Origin: Rudanella paleaurantiibacter
GTDB taxonomy: Bacteria; Bacteroidota; Bacteroidia; Cytophagales; Spirosomataceae
Assembly (NCBI RefSeq): GCF_009184635.1
Contig: NZ_WELI01000005.1
Location: forward strand, 1-64,000
DNA length: 64,000 bases
Reading direction: 5' to 3'
Below are positions 1-11,615 of this stretch, one piece after another. The stretch's first letter is position 1, and the number at the start of each line of letters is the position of its first letter. The notes beneath the pieces were generated by a model that worked only from the letters and a program-made list of their open reading frames with translations, had not been told where the DNA came from and ran no database searches. The translations under genes and the position numbers were made by a program.

Positions 1-82
1 TGTTTTTGCGACCGGTCTGGGCCGCAAGCTGCGAGGTCAGCAGTAGGGTGTAGAGTAAGGCAAACAAGACTTTTTGGGGCAT
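1..82 (-). CDS. N-terminus of an exported protein (cut by window edge)
   Basis: The complement of 82..80 is ATG, and the 27 codons that fit in the window read as a signal peptide: short basic start, a run of L/A/T residues, then SQLAAQ, a normal signal peptidase I site. The rest lies outside the window, so no function can be given. It is transcribed away from the deacetylase at 195, and the ~110 bases between them must hold both promoters. Confidence 0.6.
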   Translation of the reverse strand, partial: MPQKVLFALLYTLLLTSQLAAQTGRKN

Positions 83-194
83 GGCAGGCCGGGATTTGGG
101 CAAGTATTCGGTTTTTCGAGATAAGCGGAGTTGAACCGTTGTCTACTATCTGCTTGCGTGCTGTACAAAACCCCAAAATCGGGTAAGTTTGTGC

Positions 195-989
195 ATGAAC
201 AAATGGCTTTTACTATTCGGTATTTCGCTTACCCTGCATGGGGTGTCGGCGGCACAAAATAATGGCCCGTGGAACGGCAGGAAATCGGCAGTGGTCTTGA
301 CCTACGACGACGCCATCAATGAGCATTTTACCAATGCCCTGCCTGCCCTCGACTCGCTGGGTCTGAAGGGTACGTTTTACATCACCGATATTGCGGGCAT
401 GCTCGAAAAGCAGATACCGCAATGGCGGAAAGCGGCTGCCAATGGGCACGAGCTGGGCAACCATACCGTGACGCACCCCTGCGAAGGGGGCCGGCCGGGT
501 CGTGAGTTTGTAAAGCCCGAAACCGACCTGACCCGCTATTCAATACAACGGATTCAGACCGACGTTCGTACCATGAACGCGCTGTTGTTTGCGGTCGATG
601 GTAAAACAGAGCGGACATTTGCCTATCCGTGTGGCGATATGAGCGTGGGTGGCATTCACTACCTCAAAGGTATTGAGTCGATGTTTGTAGGGGCAAGGGG
701 CGTGGCTCCATCAATCCGGTCGGCGGCCAACGTCGACCTGCTGAATATCAACAGCCTCATGATCAACGGCCAAACCGCCGACCAGCTGATTGCGCAGGTG
801 AAACAGGCGCAGGAAAAGCAGGGCTTACTAGTGTTTTTGTTTCACGGCGTAGGGGGTGGGCACGGCCTAAACGTGTCGAACGAAGCCCACCGGCAATTGC
901 TCCGGTATCTGAAAGGGGCCGAAACCGACATTTGGGTGGCCCCGATGGTCGATGTGGCCCAGTTCATCAAGACCCAGCAGGTGAAGTAA
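195..989 (+). CDS. Secreted polysaccharide deacetylase (NodB/CE4 type)
   Basis: NodB-fold metal-dependent deacetylases remove acetyl groups from sugar polymers. Seen: signal peptide (residues 1-19, ending GVSA), motif 1 TYDD at about 36-39 (usual TFDD, the general base and first metal ligand) and motif 2 HTVTH at about 90-94 (the two metal-binding histidines), with a FLFHG segment near the C-terminus. At 264 aa the domain is complete. I start at ATG 195 and not at the in-frame TTG 189, because the signal peptide begins there. A Bacteroidota-type -7 box TAAGTTTG lies at 184-191, so the transcript may have almost no leader. It heads a same-strand run of xylan esterase and glycosidase genes, so acetylated xylan is a plausible but unproven substrate. 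Confidence 0.82.
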   Translation: MNKWLLLFGISLTLHGVSAAQNNGPWNGRKSAVVLTYDDAINEHFTNALPALDSLGLKGTFYITDIAGMLEKQIPQWRKAAANGHELGNHTVTHPCEGGRPGREFVKPETDLTRYSIQRIQTDVRTMNALLFAVDGKTERTFAYPCGDMSVGGIHYLKGIESMFVGARGVAPSIRSAANVDLLNINSLMINGQTADQLIAQVKQAQEKQGLLVFLFHGVGGGHGLNVSNEAHRQLLRYLKGAETDIWVAPMVDVAQFIKTQQVK

Positions 990-1033
990 GGCCGGGTTGA
1001 CCCCTCCATAAAATCCTCCTAAACCCTATTTGT

Positions 1034-1969
1034 ATGAAACGCATTAGTTCAGGCCAAACAGCCAGAAACGCAAGGTCTGTGGCCGCCTTAGCCGGTTGGC
1101 TGTTAGCGGCTCCTCTGGCCGCCAAGGCACAGGAAATCATTCCGTTATACCACGCAGCGGTGCCGAACTCAAAACCCGCCGATGTGCAGGAGACCGGTGC
1201 GGAGTCGGGCGTGCTGAAAGGCATCACCAAACCCACGCTGGCGTACTTCAAACCTGCGGCCGACAAAGCATCGGGCGCGGCCGTTATCGTTATAGCCGGT
1301 GGCGGTTACGGTGTGGTAGTCTATAAAGGCGAGGGCATTAATACAGCAAAGGCGCTGGCTGAACAGGGCGTAGCAGCGTTCGTGCTCAAGTACCGTCTTC
1401 CAGGGGATGCCATCATGACCGACAAGAAAATTGGCCCGTTGCAGGATGCCCAACAGGCCATCAAACTGGTGCGCGAAAATGCGGCCAAATGGGGTGTCGA
1501 TGCGACTAAAATCGGTATTATGGGCTTTTCGGCGGGGGGACACCTGGCCTCCACGGCGGCTACGCATTTTGAGAAAGCCTATATTGATAACCCCACTAAC
1601 ATCAGCCTGCGCCCCGACTTCCAGATTCTGGTTTATCCGGTCATTAGTATGCAGGATAGCCTGACGCACCAAGGCTCGCGGGATAACCTGTTGGGCAAAA
1701 GTCCGTCGCGGCCCGATGTGGAACTGTTCTCCAACGACTTACAGGTACGGGCCAACACGCCCCCTGCGTACCTGACCCATGCCGCCGACGATAAACTGGT
1801 CGATGTGGACAATAGCATTGTGTATTTCGAAAAACTCCGACGACTGAAAGTGCCGGTTGAGATGCATATCTACCCCAAAGGCGATCACGGATTTATCTTT
1901 CGTCACCCCGGATGGATGGAGCCACTATTTGCCTGGATGAAAGCAAATAACTGGGTAAAAAATAAGTGA
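1034..1969 (+). CDS. Secreted alpha/beta-hydrolase esterase (BD-FAE / acetylxylan esterase-like)
   Basis: This is a 311-aa exported serine esterase of the alpha/beta-hydrolase fold. A signal peptide (about 1-32, ending AAKAQ) is followed by the oxyanion-hole region AGGGYG near 88-93, the nucleophile elbow GFSAGGH with Ser166, an acid at about Asp252/253 (ADDKLV) and His285 (GDHGF). This arrangement is shared by secreted esterases that remove acetyl or feruloyl groups from hemicellulose. It sits 44 bases after the deacetylase and 73 bases before a GH39 beta-xylosidase on the same strand, which supports a role in xylan debranching. The precise acyl group cannot be read from the sequence. Confidence 0.8.
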   Translation: MKRISSGQTARNARSVAALAGWLLAAPLAAKAQEIIPLYHAAVPNSKPADVQETGAESGVLKGITKPTLAYFKPAADKASGAAVIVIAGGGYGVVVYKGEGINTAKALAEQGVAAFVLKYRLPGDAIMTDKKIGPLQDAQQAIKLVRENAAKWGVDATKIGIMGFSAGGHLASTAATHFEKAYIDNPTNISLRPDFQILVYPVISMQDSLTHQGSRDNLLGKSPSRPDVELFSNDLQVRANTPPAYLTHAADDKLVDVDNSIVYFEKLRRLKVPVEMHIYPKGDHGFIFRHPGWMEPLFAWMKANNWVKNK

Positions 1970-2042
1970 AATGTCTTCCTAAGGGTAGTCTCTTTCTCGT
2001 TTTCACGCTACTTCGGTGGTCCGATCTCATTTTTGATCCAGT

Positions 2043-3716
2043 ATGAATCGATTCAGCTTACTCTGTATCCTTATCCTGTGTTGCCGGGTAGTTGCCGGGC
2101 AGCCAATGCCAGTTTCGATTCAGGTCGATGCGGCAAAACCCGTTGGCGAGATGAAGCCGTTCTGGGCGTTTTTTGGGTATGATGAGCCCAATTATACCAC
2201 CCGGAAGGATGGTCAGAAATTGCTGACCGAACTCCAACAGCTTAGCCCTGTGCCGGTGTATGTCCGGGCGCATAACCTGTTGACCTCCAAAGGGAATAGC
2301 CCCGGCCCTGATCTGAAATGGGGTTTTACGGATGCCTACCGCGAAGATACCAACGGCAAGCCTATCTACAACTGGACGGTTGTCGACAGTATCATCGACA
2401 CGTACGTGAAACGGGGCATGAAACCGCTGATGGAAATCGGGTTCATGCCCAAAGACTTATCAATGAAACCTGAGCCTTACGAGCACACCTGGAGTAAGGG
2501 GGGCAATATCTGGACGGGCTGGACGTATCCGCCCAAAGACTACGACAAATGGCGGGAACTGGTGTATCAATGGGTGAAGCACTCCATTGACCGGTACGGC
2601 AAAAAAGAGGTAACAAGCTGGCTTTGGGAAGTCTGGAATGAGCCCGACATTGCCTATTGGTCGGGTACGTTTGAGGAATACTGCAAGCTGTACGACTATG
2701 CTGCCGATGGGCTCAAACGGGCCTGTCCTGAATGTACTATCGGCGGGCCGCACACCACCAGCCCCCGGAGCGACAAAGCCTACAGCTACCTGACCCGATT
2801 TATCGAACACTGCCTGCGTGGCCAGAACTACGCGACGGGTAAAGTGGGGACGCCACTGCAATACATTGGTTTTCATGCCAAAGGCAACCCCGAGTTTGTG
2901 GATGGGCATATCCGCATGAACATGGGGGTGCAGTTGAAAGATATTCAGCGGGCGTTTGAAGCGGTTAATTCCTTCCCTGAACTGAAAAACATCCCGATTA
3001 TCATCGGTGAGTGCGACCCCGAGGGCTGCGCGGCCTGCGCCGTCACGCGTGACCCCAAATACGGCTACCGGAACGGGACTATGTATTCCAGCTACACGGC
3101 ATCGTCGTTTGCCCGGATTTACGAACTGATGGATCAGTACAACGTGAATCTGCGCGGGGCGGTGAGCTGGTCATTCGAGTTTGAAGATCAGCCGTGGTTT
3201 GCCGGTTTTCGCGACCTGGCCACGCATGGCGTTGATAAACCGGTGCTGAATATCTTCCGCATGTTCGGCAAGATGGGCGGCCAACGGGTGGCGGTTCAAA
3301 CCGATCGGGGATTCAGTGCGGCCAATATCATTGCGAGTGGCGTGCGAAGCCAGAATGACGTAAACGCTATTGCGAGTAAAAGCGGCAACACGATCAGTGT
3401 AATGGTCTGGAATTACCACGACGAGGACGTGCCCGGCCCTGCCACGCCGGTTCAGCTGACCATCAACGGGCTCGGTAAAAACAAGGTGCAGGTACGTCAT
3501 TACCGCGTAGATGACAGGCACAGTAACTCATTTGAGCAATGGAAAGCGATGGGGAGCCCACAACAAGTGTCGGCTGGTCAATACAAAACGCTGGAAAAAG
3601 CCGGGCAGCTTCAGGAACTGGCTTCGCCCACTTCCAAAGCGGTTGCCGACGGAACCACCACGCTCACCTTCGACCTGCCCCGGCAAGGCGTGTCTTTCAT
3701 TCAATTGACGCTCTAA
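2043..3716 (+). CDS. GH39-family beta-xylosidase
   Basis: A 557-aa exported glycoside hydrolase of clan A. Signal peptide at about 1-19. The acid/base glutamate is E200 in WEVWNEPD, a GH39 hallmark, and the likely nucleophile is E323 in IIIGECDPEG. The C-terminal ~150 residues (from about SGNTISVMVWNYHD) form the beta-sandwich usual in GH39. Such enzymes release xylose from the non-reducing end of xylo-oligosaccharides with retention. It is 13 bases from the next gene, a CE1 esterase, so the two are probably co-transcribed. Some GH39 members act on other pentosides; the xylan context favours xylose. Confidence 0.82.
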   Translation: MNRFSLLCILILCCRVVAGQPMPVSIQVDAAKPVGEMKPFWAFFGYDEPNYTTRKDGQKLLTELQQLSPVPVYVRAHNLLTSKGNSPGPDLKWGFTDAYREDTNGKPIYNWTVVDSIIDTYVKRGMKPLMEIGFMPKDLSMKPEPYEHTWSKGGNIWTGWTYPPKDYDKWRELVYQWVKHSIDRYGKKEVTSWLWEVWNEPDIAYWSGTFEEYCKLYDYAADGLKRACPECTIGGPHTTSPRSDKAYSYLTRFIEHCLRGQNYATGKVGTPLQYIGFHAKGNPEFVDGHIRMNMGVQLKDIQRAFEAVNSFPELKNIPIIIGECDPEGCAACAVTRDPKYGYRNGTMYSSYTASSFARIYELMDQYNVNLRGAVSWSFEFEDQPWFAGFRDLATHGVDKPVLNIFRMFGKMGGQRVAVQTDRGFSAANIIASGVRSQNDVNAIASKSGNTISVMVWNYHDEDVPGPATPVQLTINGLGKNKVQVRHYRVDDRHSNSFEQWKAMGSPQQVSAGQYKTLEKAGQLQELASPTSKAVADGTTTLTFDLPRQGVSFIQLTL

Positions 3717-3729
3717 TTCCTAAACAACT

Positions 3730-4899
3730 ATGACTAATCCTAAATCGTTACCCATTTGTTTTTGGGGTGTCTGCCTGATACTCAGCCTGTATTTGGGAGC
3801 TCAGGCCCAGCCGCCCCGTGGCCCGCTGGTGGTGTCGCCCAAAATCAACGCCGATAAAACGGTTACATTCAGTTATCTGGCGCCCACGGCCAAATCGGTG
3901 GAGCTAAGTGCACAGTTTGAGAAAGGGCCGGTGCCCATGACTAAAGATGCGCAGGGGATTTGGAGCGTAACGGTCGGGCCGGTGAAGCCCGATATTTACC
4001 CGTACAGTTTCCGGGTGAATGGCGTTACGGTGATGGACCCCGCCAATGTGGCGTTTTTCCCGAACGAACGGTTCAAAGCCAGTCTGGTCGATGTACCCGG
4101 CGATACGCCCCTCATTCACGCCCTGCGCGATGTGCCTCACGGCTCGATCAACTACGAATACTACCCGTCGATGGAAGGGACAACCGGCTCGCTAGTGGTG
4201 TACACGCCACCGGGCTACGACCAGAATCCGTCGAAGAAATACCCGGTTTACTACCTCATCAGCGGTACAACGGATACGGAGGAGACCTTTTTCAAGGTCG
4301 GCAAAACCAATCTGATTCTGGATAATCTAATTGCCGAAGGCAAGGCCCGGTCGATGATTATCGTGATGCCCTACGGCAACATAGCCGCGCGGGTAGCCGA
4401 GCAAAAAGGTGGCTCGAAACCCGCCGACCCAACCGTGCGCGACGGGGCCGATGCCGTGAAACGAGCCAACGATTTTGCCGAAGACCTGGTGAGCAACGTC
4501 ATTCCATACATCGAGAAAAGTTACCGGGCTATTCCTAACCGCGAGAACCGGGCAATTGGCGGTTTCTCGCGTGGGGGCGGACAAACGCTCCGGGCGGCTT
4601 TCCATAACATGGACAAATTCGCGTGGGTGTGCGCTTACAGTTCGTACCTGTCGCCCCAGGAGATGGACGGTACTTTCAGCCCCATTGTGAACAAGCCGAA
4701 CCAGACCAACAAGCAACTTAAACTCTTGTGGGTGAGCGTAGGAAGCGACGATTTTCTGTACAAGGGTACCGTGGAGTTTATGGATTACCTGAAGGCGAAG
4801 AAGGTGAATTTCAAGAGCCTCATTACCGACGGTGGGCATACTTGGATGAACGTAAAAACCTACGTTGCCGCCACCACGCCATTACTCTTTCAACCCTAA
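3730..4899 (+). CDS. Secreted CE1-type (feruloyl/acetyl xylan) esterase with N-terminal E-set domain
   Basis: A 389-aa exported esterase. After the signal peptide (ending GAQAQ) comes an immunoglobulin-like E-set domain (about 35-115, with VTFSYLAPTAKSVEL and [17 protein letters not shown]). A PF00756-type alpha/beta hydrolase follows: nucleophile S280 in GGFSRGGGQ and His370 in DGGHTW. This two-domain layout is common among Bacteroidota xylan esterases that remove ferulate or acetate. One oddity is YYLISGTTDTEET where the following paralogues have [12 protein letters not shown] or YLLHG, so the oxyanion-loop His-Gly is replaced by Ser-Gly. It is the first of three adjacent paralogues, 12 bases before the next. 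Confidence 0.82.
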   Translation: MTNPKSLPICFWGVCLILSLYLGAQAQPPRGPLVVSPKINADKTVTFSYLAPTAKSVELSAQFEKGPVPMTKDAQGIWSVTVGPVKPDIYPYSFRVNGVTVMDPANVAFFPNERFKASLVDVPGDTPLIHALRDVPHGSINYEYYPSMEGTTGSLVVYTPPGYDQNPSKKYPVYYLISGTTDTEETFFKVGKTNLILDNLIAEGKARSMIIVMPYGNIAARVAEQKGGSKPADPTVRDGADAVKRANDFAEDLVSNVIPYIEKSYRAIPNRENRAIGGFSRGGGQTLRAAFHNMDKFAWVCAYSSYLSPQEMDGTFSPIVNKPNQTNKQLKLLWVSVGSDDFLYKGTVEFMDYLKAKKVNFKSLITDGGHTWMNVKTYVAATTPLLFQP

Positions 4900-8108
<3,209 letters not shown>

Positions 8109-8131
8109 AGGGCTCAAAATTCAATGGTGTG

Positions 8132-8276
8132 TAGGACAAGTTTCTTCTTCTGACAGGATTACAGGATAAACAGGATTTTTGGGCTCCATCAATCCTGTTT
8201 ATCCTATAATTCTCCGGGCTGCCGGGGGGGGGCAGAAAAACCTCCTGTTGAACCTATCAAAAAGAACTTGTCCTAC
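8132..8276. repeat. Nested two-layer palindrome
   Basis: Outer arms GTAGGACAAGTT (from 8132) and AACTTGTCCTAC (ending 8276) enclose inner arms AGGATAAACAGGATT and AATCCTGTTTATCCT (15 bp perfect). The inner words are those of the 6087-6143 element. The element follows the last esterase gene and may end or stabilise its transcript, though it lacks a clear T-tract. Confidence 0.65.
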
Positions 8277-8282
8277 CCCTAT

Positions 8283-8365
8283 TCAATGAATAATGAATAG
8301 TGAATAAGTTGATAGTCGATATAATAAATCATTCATTGCCCACTATTCATTGTACATTCTCTCAG
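8283..8365. repeat. AT-rich AATGAATAAT-word inverted repeat
   Basis: Left side repeats ATTCAATGAATAATGAATAGTG and right side carries CATTCATTG, CACTATTCATTG and TGTACATTCTC, giving an interrupted AT-rich palindrome. It resembles, without matching closely, the elements at 32.3, 39.4 and 44.2 kb. No gene lies here. Confidence 0.5.
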
Positions 8366-8382
8366 TATCCTACAATACGCAA

Positions 8383-8421
8383 AACGCCCCCGGTGCCTTC
8401 ATACAGGTGTCCGGGGGCGTT
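8383..8421 (-). terminator. Strong hairpin terminator for minus-strand transcripts
   Basis: An 11-bp perfect stem, AACGCCCCCGG (8383-8393) and CCGGGGGCGTT (8411-8421), followed on the minus strand by TTTTGCG. It lies just after the stop of the small minus-strand reading frame at 8432 and downstream of the STAND-like gene, so it probably ends that transcript. Confidence 0.7.
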
Positions 8422-8431
8422 GGTGTTTGGT

Positions 8432-8584
8432 TCAGTTGACCGAGAGGGCCATTGTCATGAGCCAGGGTTTGTAGTCGGGTTTGAGGTGATTTTTCTCGAT
8501 GTACTTGTGTACCGATACCGAGATGAACCCGTTGAGCGGCAGGGTTGCGTAGCGCCATACCGTTCCGTTTTTCCACCGTTTCAT
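8432..8584 (-). CDS. Small hypothetical protein (50 aa)
   Basis: Not recognised. Reading from ATG at 8584 gives 50 residues with a plausible basic/aromatic composition (starts MKRWKNGTVWRY, ends MTMALSVN), and a strong terminator follows 11 bases after the stop. The frame stays open upstream to the stop of the STAND-like gene, but that part looks low quality and offers only a TTG start. It could be a real small gene in the same transcript as the gene at 8828-11488, or a remnant. Confidence 0.35.
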   Translation of the reverse strand: MKRWKNGTVWRYATLPLNGFISVSVHKYIEKNHLKPDYKPWLMTMALSVN

Positions 8585-8827
8585 CGTTTTGTTGTTTAGC
8601 TGTTTATTCGTTCGCAAGCCCCAGCGGTGTCTTCCGGCCGAGGTCTGCGTTTGTACGAATAACAACCCAAAAGCCCGAAATCGGTTGGCTGAGTTTAGGG
8701 AATAGCCCGAATAGGGGGTATTTCCGTCAAGAAAGTAACCCGATTTGTGGTTGTAGAATGTGGATTTACAATAATTGCAAGGCTGATATTGCCCACCCAA
8801 ATACTCATCAAATTTGTGTTGATTCAA

Positions 8828-11488
8828 TCAATATCTTGAACCTTTTTCAAGCCTATCCAGCCGATTTATTAAACCAACATCAGGGTTGTTGTTTTTGAGA
8901 ATGTGTTTTGCTCTGCATTTTTTTGCTAACATTTTTAACAATTTAGTATCTTCAATGTCTGTCATACGATAATTTATGTTGTAATCAATTTCTGACAAAG
9001 TGTCAGATAGGAAAAAAGAATTTTTATCAAGACTGACGATATAGTTGTCAACTATTTCGCGCCACCTCTTTGGTCTTTCTGTAATTATCAATAGCATCAA
9101 CTTATGCTTCATAAGACTATTAGTTTCTCTTAAAGCTTTATCAATAATAAGCGGGGCTATCTTTGCTGAATAAATATCATCTTTAAAGAATTTTACGACG
9201 TTAGAAGGTAAAGATAGCAAGACAGCCATTCGCTTCATGATGGGATCTGTGATATTGAAATCGTCCTCTGCGAGGTAAAAACTAGCACCTTCAAATGCGA
9301 CATTGCCTTTTTCTGCAAGTAGTGGTGATAAAACTATTAATAGTTTACTTATCTCATTCCACCCTTGAGTTATTTTGTTGAGTAGATCTTGTTTAAGCTC
9401 TACATTATTTACGAAGTCGCTGTTTCTCAGTGCTCTCGAAGCAGCAGAGATATGTTGAATCAAAACTAAGATTGAATAATCTCTCATTACTGAGTTTATC
9501 ACTTGATGGTACGGCTTTATTTGATTATAGTACTTGTCTTCGTATTTGTCTTTGACCTCCTCAGGCAAACCTGAGGAAATTACGTTTTCTCCAATTTTCG
9601 CTTCTTCTTTTTCTAGAGTTGATATATCAGGAATCCATTTTATTGCTTTGTATGGGTTCAGATCGTTAGGTATGTTAACTTTCTGTCTAACTACCTTTAA
9701 TGTTTCTTCTAAATCAGCGTTGAGTGTGAGCAAAGCATCTTCCTTATTTCTGTTAATTCCTGTGTAAAATTCCATTATATCGGGAAAGTCGATATATTTT
9801 TTATTCTGATAAACACACTCACGAAAATCTTTATTCATATCCATTCTGTGAGCTATAAAGTAAAATACCCAATACGAGTTCTTGAAATAATTTAACCCCA
9901 TTCCATTCTTTACAATAATTGAATTATCCTTTAGGGCATTTAATAAGTAGTGTAGGTCCAAATCAATAAAATTATCAGCACAAAACTTTGTTAGCATTTC
10001 TCTAAAATACTCATCTGTAAATTCGAAGTCATCTCGTAGAACCAAAAGTTCGCATAAATACCCTAAAACAAAACTACAGTCTTTGACATCTGGTTTTTTA
10101 TCGTGGTAAGTAGGTAAATCATAATCTTGAAAAATTCCAAAAAGGATTGTCTCTAGTAATTTGGTCCTATTAATGGGACTGTATTCAGCTCCCATTTTAA
10201 TGCTAGCTTTTAATATTGATATACAGTTTTTGACAGTTCTATGCAGATTCAAAGTCTCTAAGTCTTTTGTAACTTTTTGCAGGGTAATTTCAAAATCTTC
10301 ATGAAATGATTTTGCTTTTGAATATGTCGTTACAACTTTTCTTACATCACTTTGAGGCAAAGGGAGTAGATAATATGAATAAAATTCTCTCTTTATTTCA
10401 ACTTTATCGTCTTCATCAGATTTTAAGAAAAAACCATTATCCAATGTATTGAGAAGCATTAATGGGATATTTTTGAACTCATCACATATGTTCCTGATCA
10501 TCTGCATTATACCATTCTCTTCAAAACAAACGGAATCTAAGATGATACATTCTATATCAGCTACTGACCCTAAATAGTAATTTTTCACCTCGTTTGAGAT
10601 GTCTTTGACTACCTTATGCTTTTTTGTTTTTTTTGAGTCAATGTAGACAAAGGTTTTTCCTGCTTTCCAAGCATTTAATTTTAAGTAATGTGCTAATGAA
10701 GTAAGGCCAAATTCAGATGGCGCTTTGATGATTACGTTAGCCGGATGCTCAATAAATGACTTTAAATCGATTCTATTGTCACCATTTTTGTTTGGATTCG
10801 TTGGAATATGACGTTTTGTGCTTACAATCGGTTCTATCCATACTGGACTCTTTTCGTTATAAGTCTTAAGTGACTCGCTTAAATCCTCCTCCAGTTTTTT
10901 TAGAACTAAGTCTACTTCTTTTATTTTTTCGTTGGGATTTGTAAATGGAGATAATTGACTAACAAACAGATTAAGTTTGGACTCAAGGGATGTTTCGAAT
11001 TCGGATGGGGATTTAAAGTCGATATATAATCCTTGTTCACCGATACTTTTTTTAAAACTTTGTACTTTTTTGAATTGGTTCACTATTTCATCAATATTTG
11101 GCTGATTCAAGTCAACTGGTTCAGAGCCAAAAAAAAATAATATTATTGGCATTGAGTTTTTTGATTCCTTTTTCCGATTTAGTGCGTCGTTAAATTCATG
11201 TTCGGTTCCACTTCCTGCTTTATGGGTAGGGTGCCCAAAGCGGGTTTTCATTATACCAATAAAAATATCGTAGTCTGAATGGTGTATGTATCTGTCAATT
11301 ATTTCTTGGCCGCTTGCTCCCATATCTGGAAGAACATCATCTTCCCACATGAAAGTATCGAATTTAATTTTTAGGTGTTTAGCTAAGCCGGAGTTTATGT
11401 TTTCGATTACTGTCTTGCATAATTCTCTCTCAGCTTTGCAATCACCAGGTGAAGAAATAAAGCACTTGAAAATTTTGAGTGTTTCCAT
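8828..11488 (-). CDS. DUF4062 domain plus STAND-like P-loop protein, candidate defence gene
   Basis: An 886-aa cytoplasmic protein without signal peptide or membrane segment. Residues 1-185 match the DUF4062 (TIR-like fold) pattern: KCFISSPGD at the start, then DIFIGIMKTRFGHPT and AGSGTEHEF at about 74-99. Residues ~245-400 look like a STAND-type P-loop NTPase with IIKAPSEFGLTSL at 253-265 as Walker A and ECIILDS near 315 as Walker B. The usual Lys of GKT/S is Leu here, so nucleotide binding may be altered. The remaining ~480 residues are mostly helical, as in STAND sensor regions. DUF4062-STAND fusions are frequent in defence islands. The gene is far more AT-rich than its flanks and uses different codons, so recent transfer is likely. 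Antiphage function is inferred only. Confidence 0.72.
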   Translation of the reverse strand: METLKIFKCFISSPGDCKAERELCKTVIENINSGLAKHLKIKFDTFMWEDDVLPDMGASGQEIIDRYIHHSDYDIFIGIMKTRFGHPTHKAGSGTEHEFNDALNRKKESKNSMPIILFFFGSEPVDLNQPNIDEIVNQFKKVQSFKKSIGEQGLYIDFKSPSEFETSLESKLNLFVSQLSPFTNPNEKIKEVDLVLKKLEEDLSESLKTYNEKSPVWIEPIVSTKRHIPTNPNKNGDNRIDLKSFIEHPANVIIKAPSEFGLTSLAHYLKLNAWKAGKTFVYIDSKKTKKHKVVKDISNEVKNYYLGSVADIECIILDSVCFEENGIMQMIRNICDEFKNIPLMLLNTLDNGFFLKSDEDDKVEIKREFYSYYLLPLPQSDVRKVVTTYSKAKSFHEDFEITLQKVTKDLETLNLHRTVKNCISILKASIKMGAEYSPINRTKLLETILFGIFQDYDLPTYHDKKPDVKDCSFVLGYLCELLVLRDDFEFTDEYFREMLTKFCADNFIDLDLHYLLNALKDNSIIVKNGMGLNYFKNSYWVFYFIAHRMDMNKDFRECVYQNKKYIDFPDIMEFYTGINRNKEDALLTLNADLEETLKVVRQKVNIPNDLNPYKAIKWIPDISTLEKEEAKIGENVISSGLPEEVKDKYEDKYYNQIKPYHQVINSVMRDYSILVLIQHISAASRALRNSDFVNNVELKQDLLNKITQGWNEISKLLIVLSPLLAEKGNVAFEGASFYLAEDDFNITDPIMKRMAVLLSLPSNVVKFFKDDIYSAKIAPLIIDKALRETNSLMKHKLMLLIITERPKRWREIVDNYIVSLDKNSFFLSDTLSEIDYNINYRMTDIEDTKLLKMLAKKCRAKHILKNNNPDVGLINRLDRLEKGSRY

Positions 11489-11615
11489 GTGAAATGAAGA
11501 TTGTGGTGAATTGTTAAAAAATATTTCTAACCGAGTTAAATGAATCGAAAAAGCAGATTTCGATGATTAAAGATGATAAATATAGTTACATTTTCAAATT
11601 GACGACCCCAATCCC

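Noticed and set aside
8585-8827. N-terminal extension of the small minus-strand frame up to the STAND-like stop
   Set aside because: Only a TTG start directly after the previous stop, and the translated part lacks any protein-like pattern.
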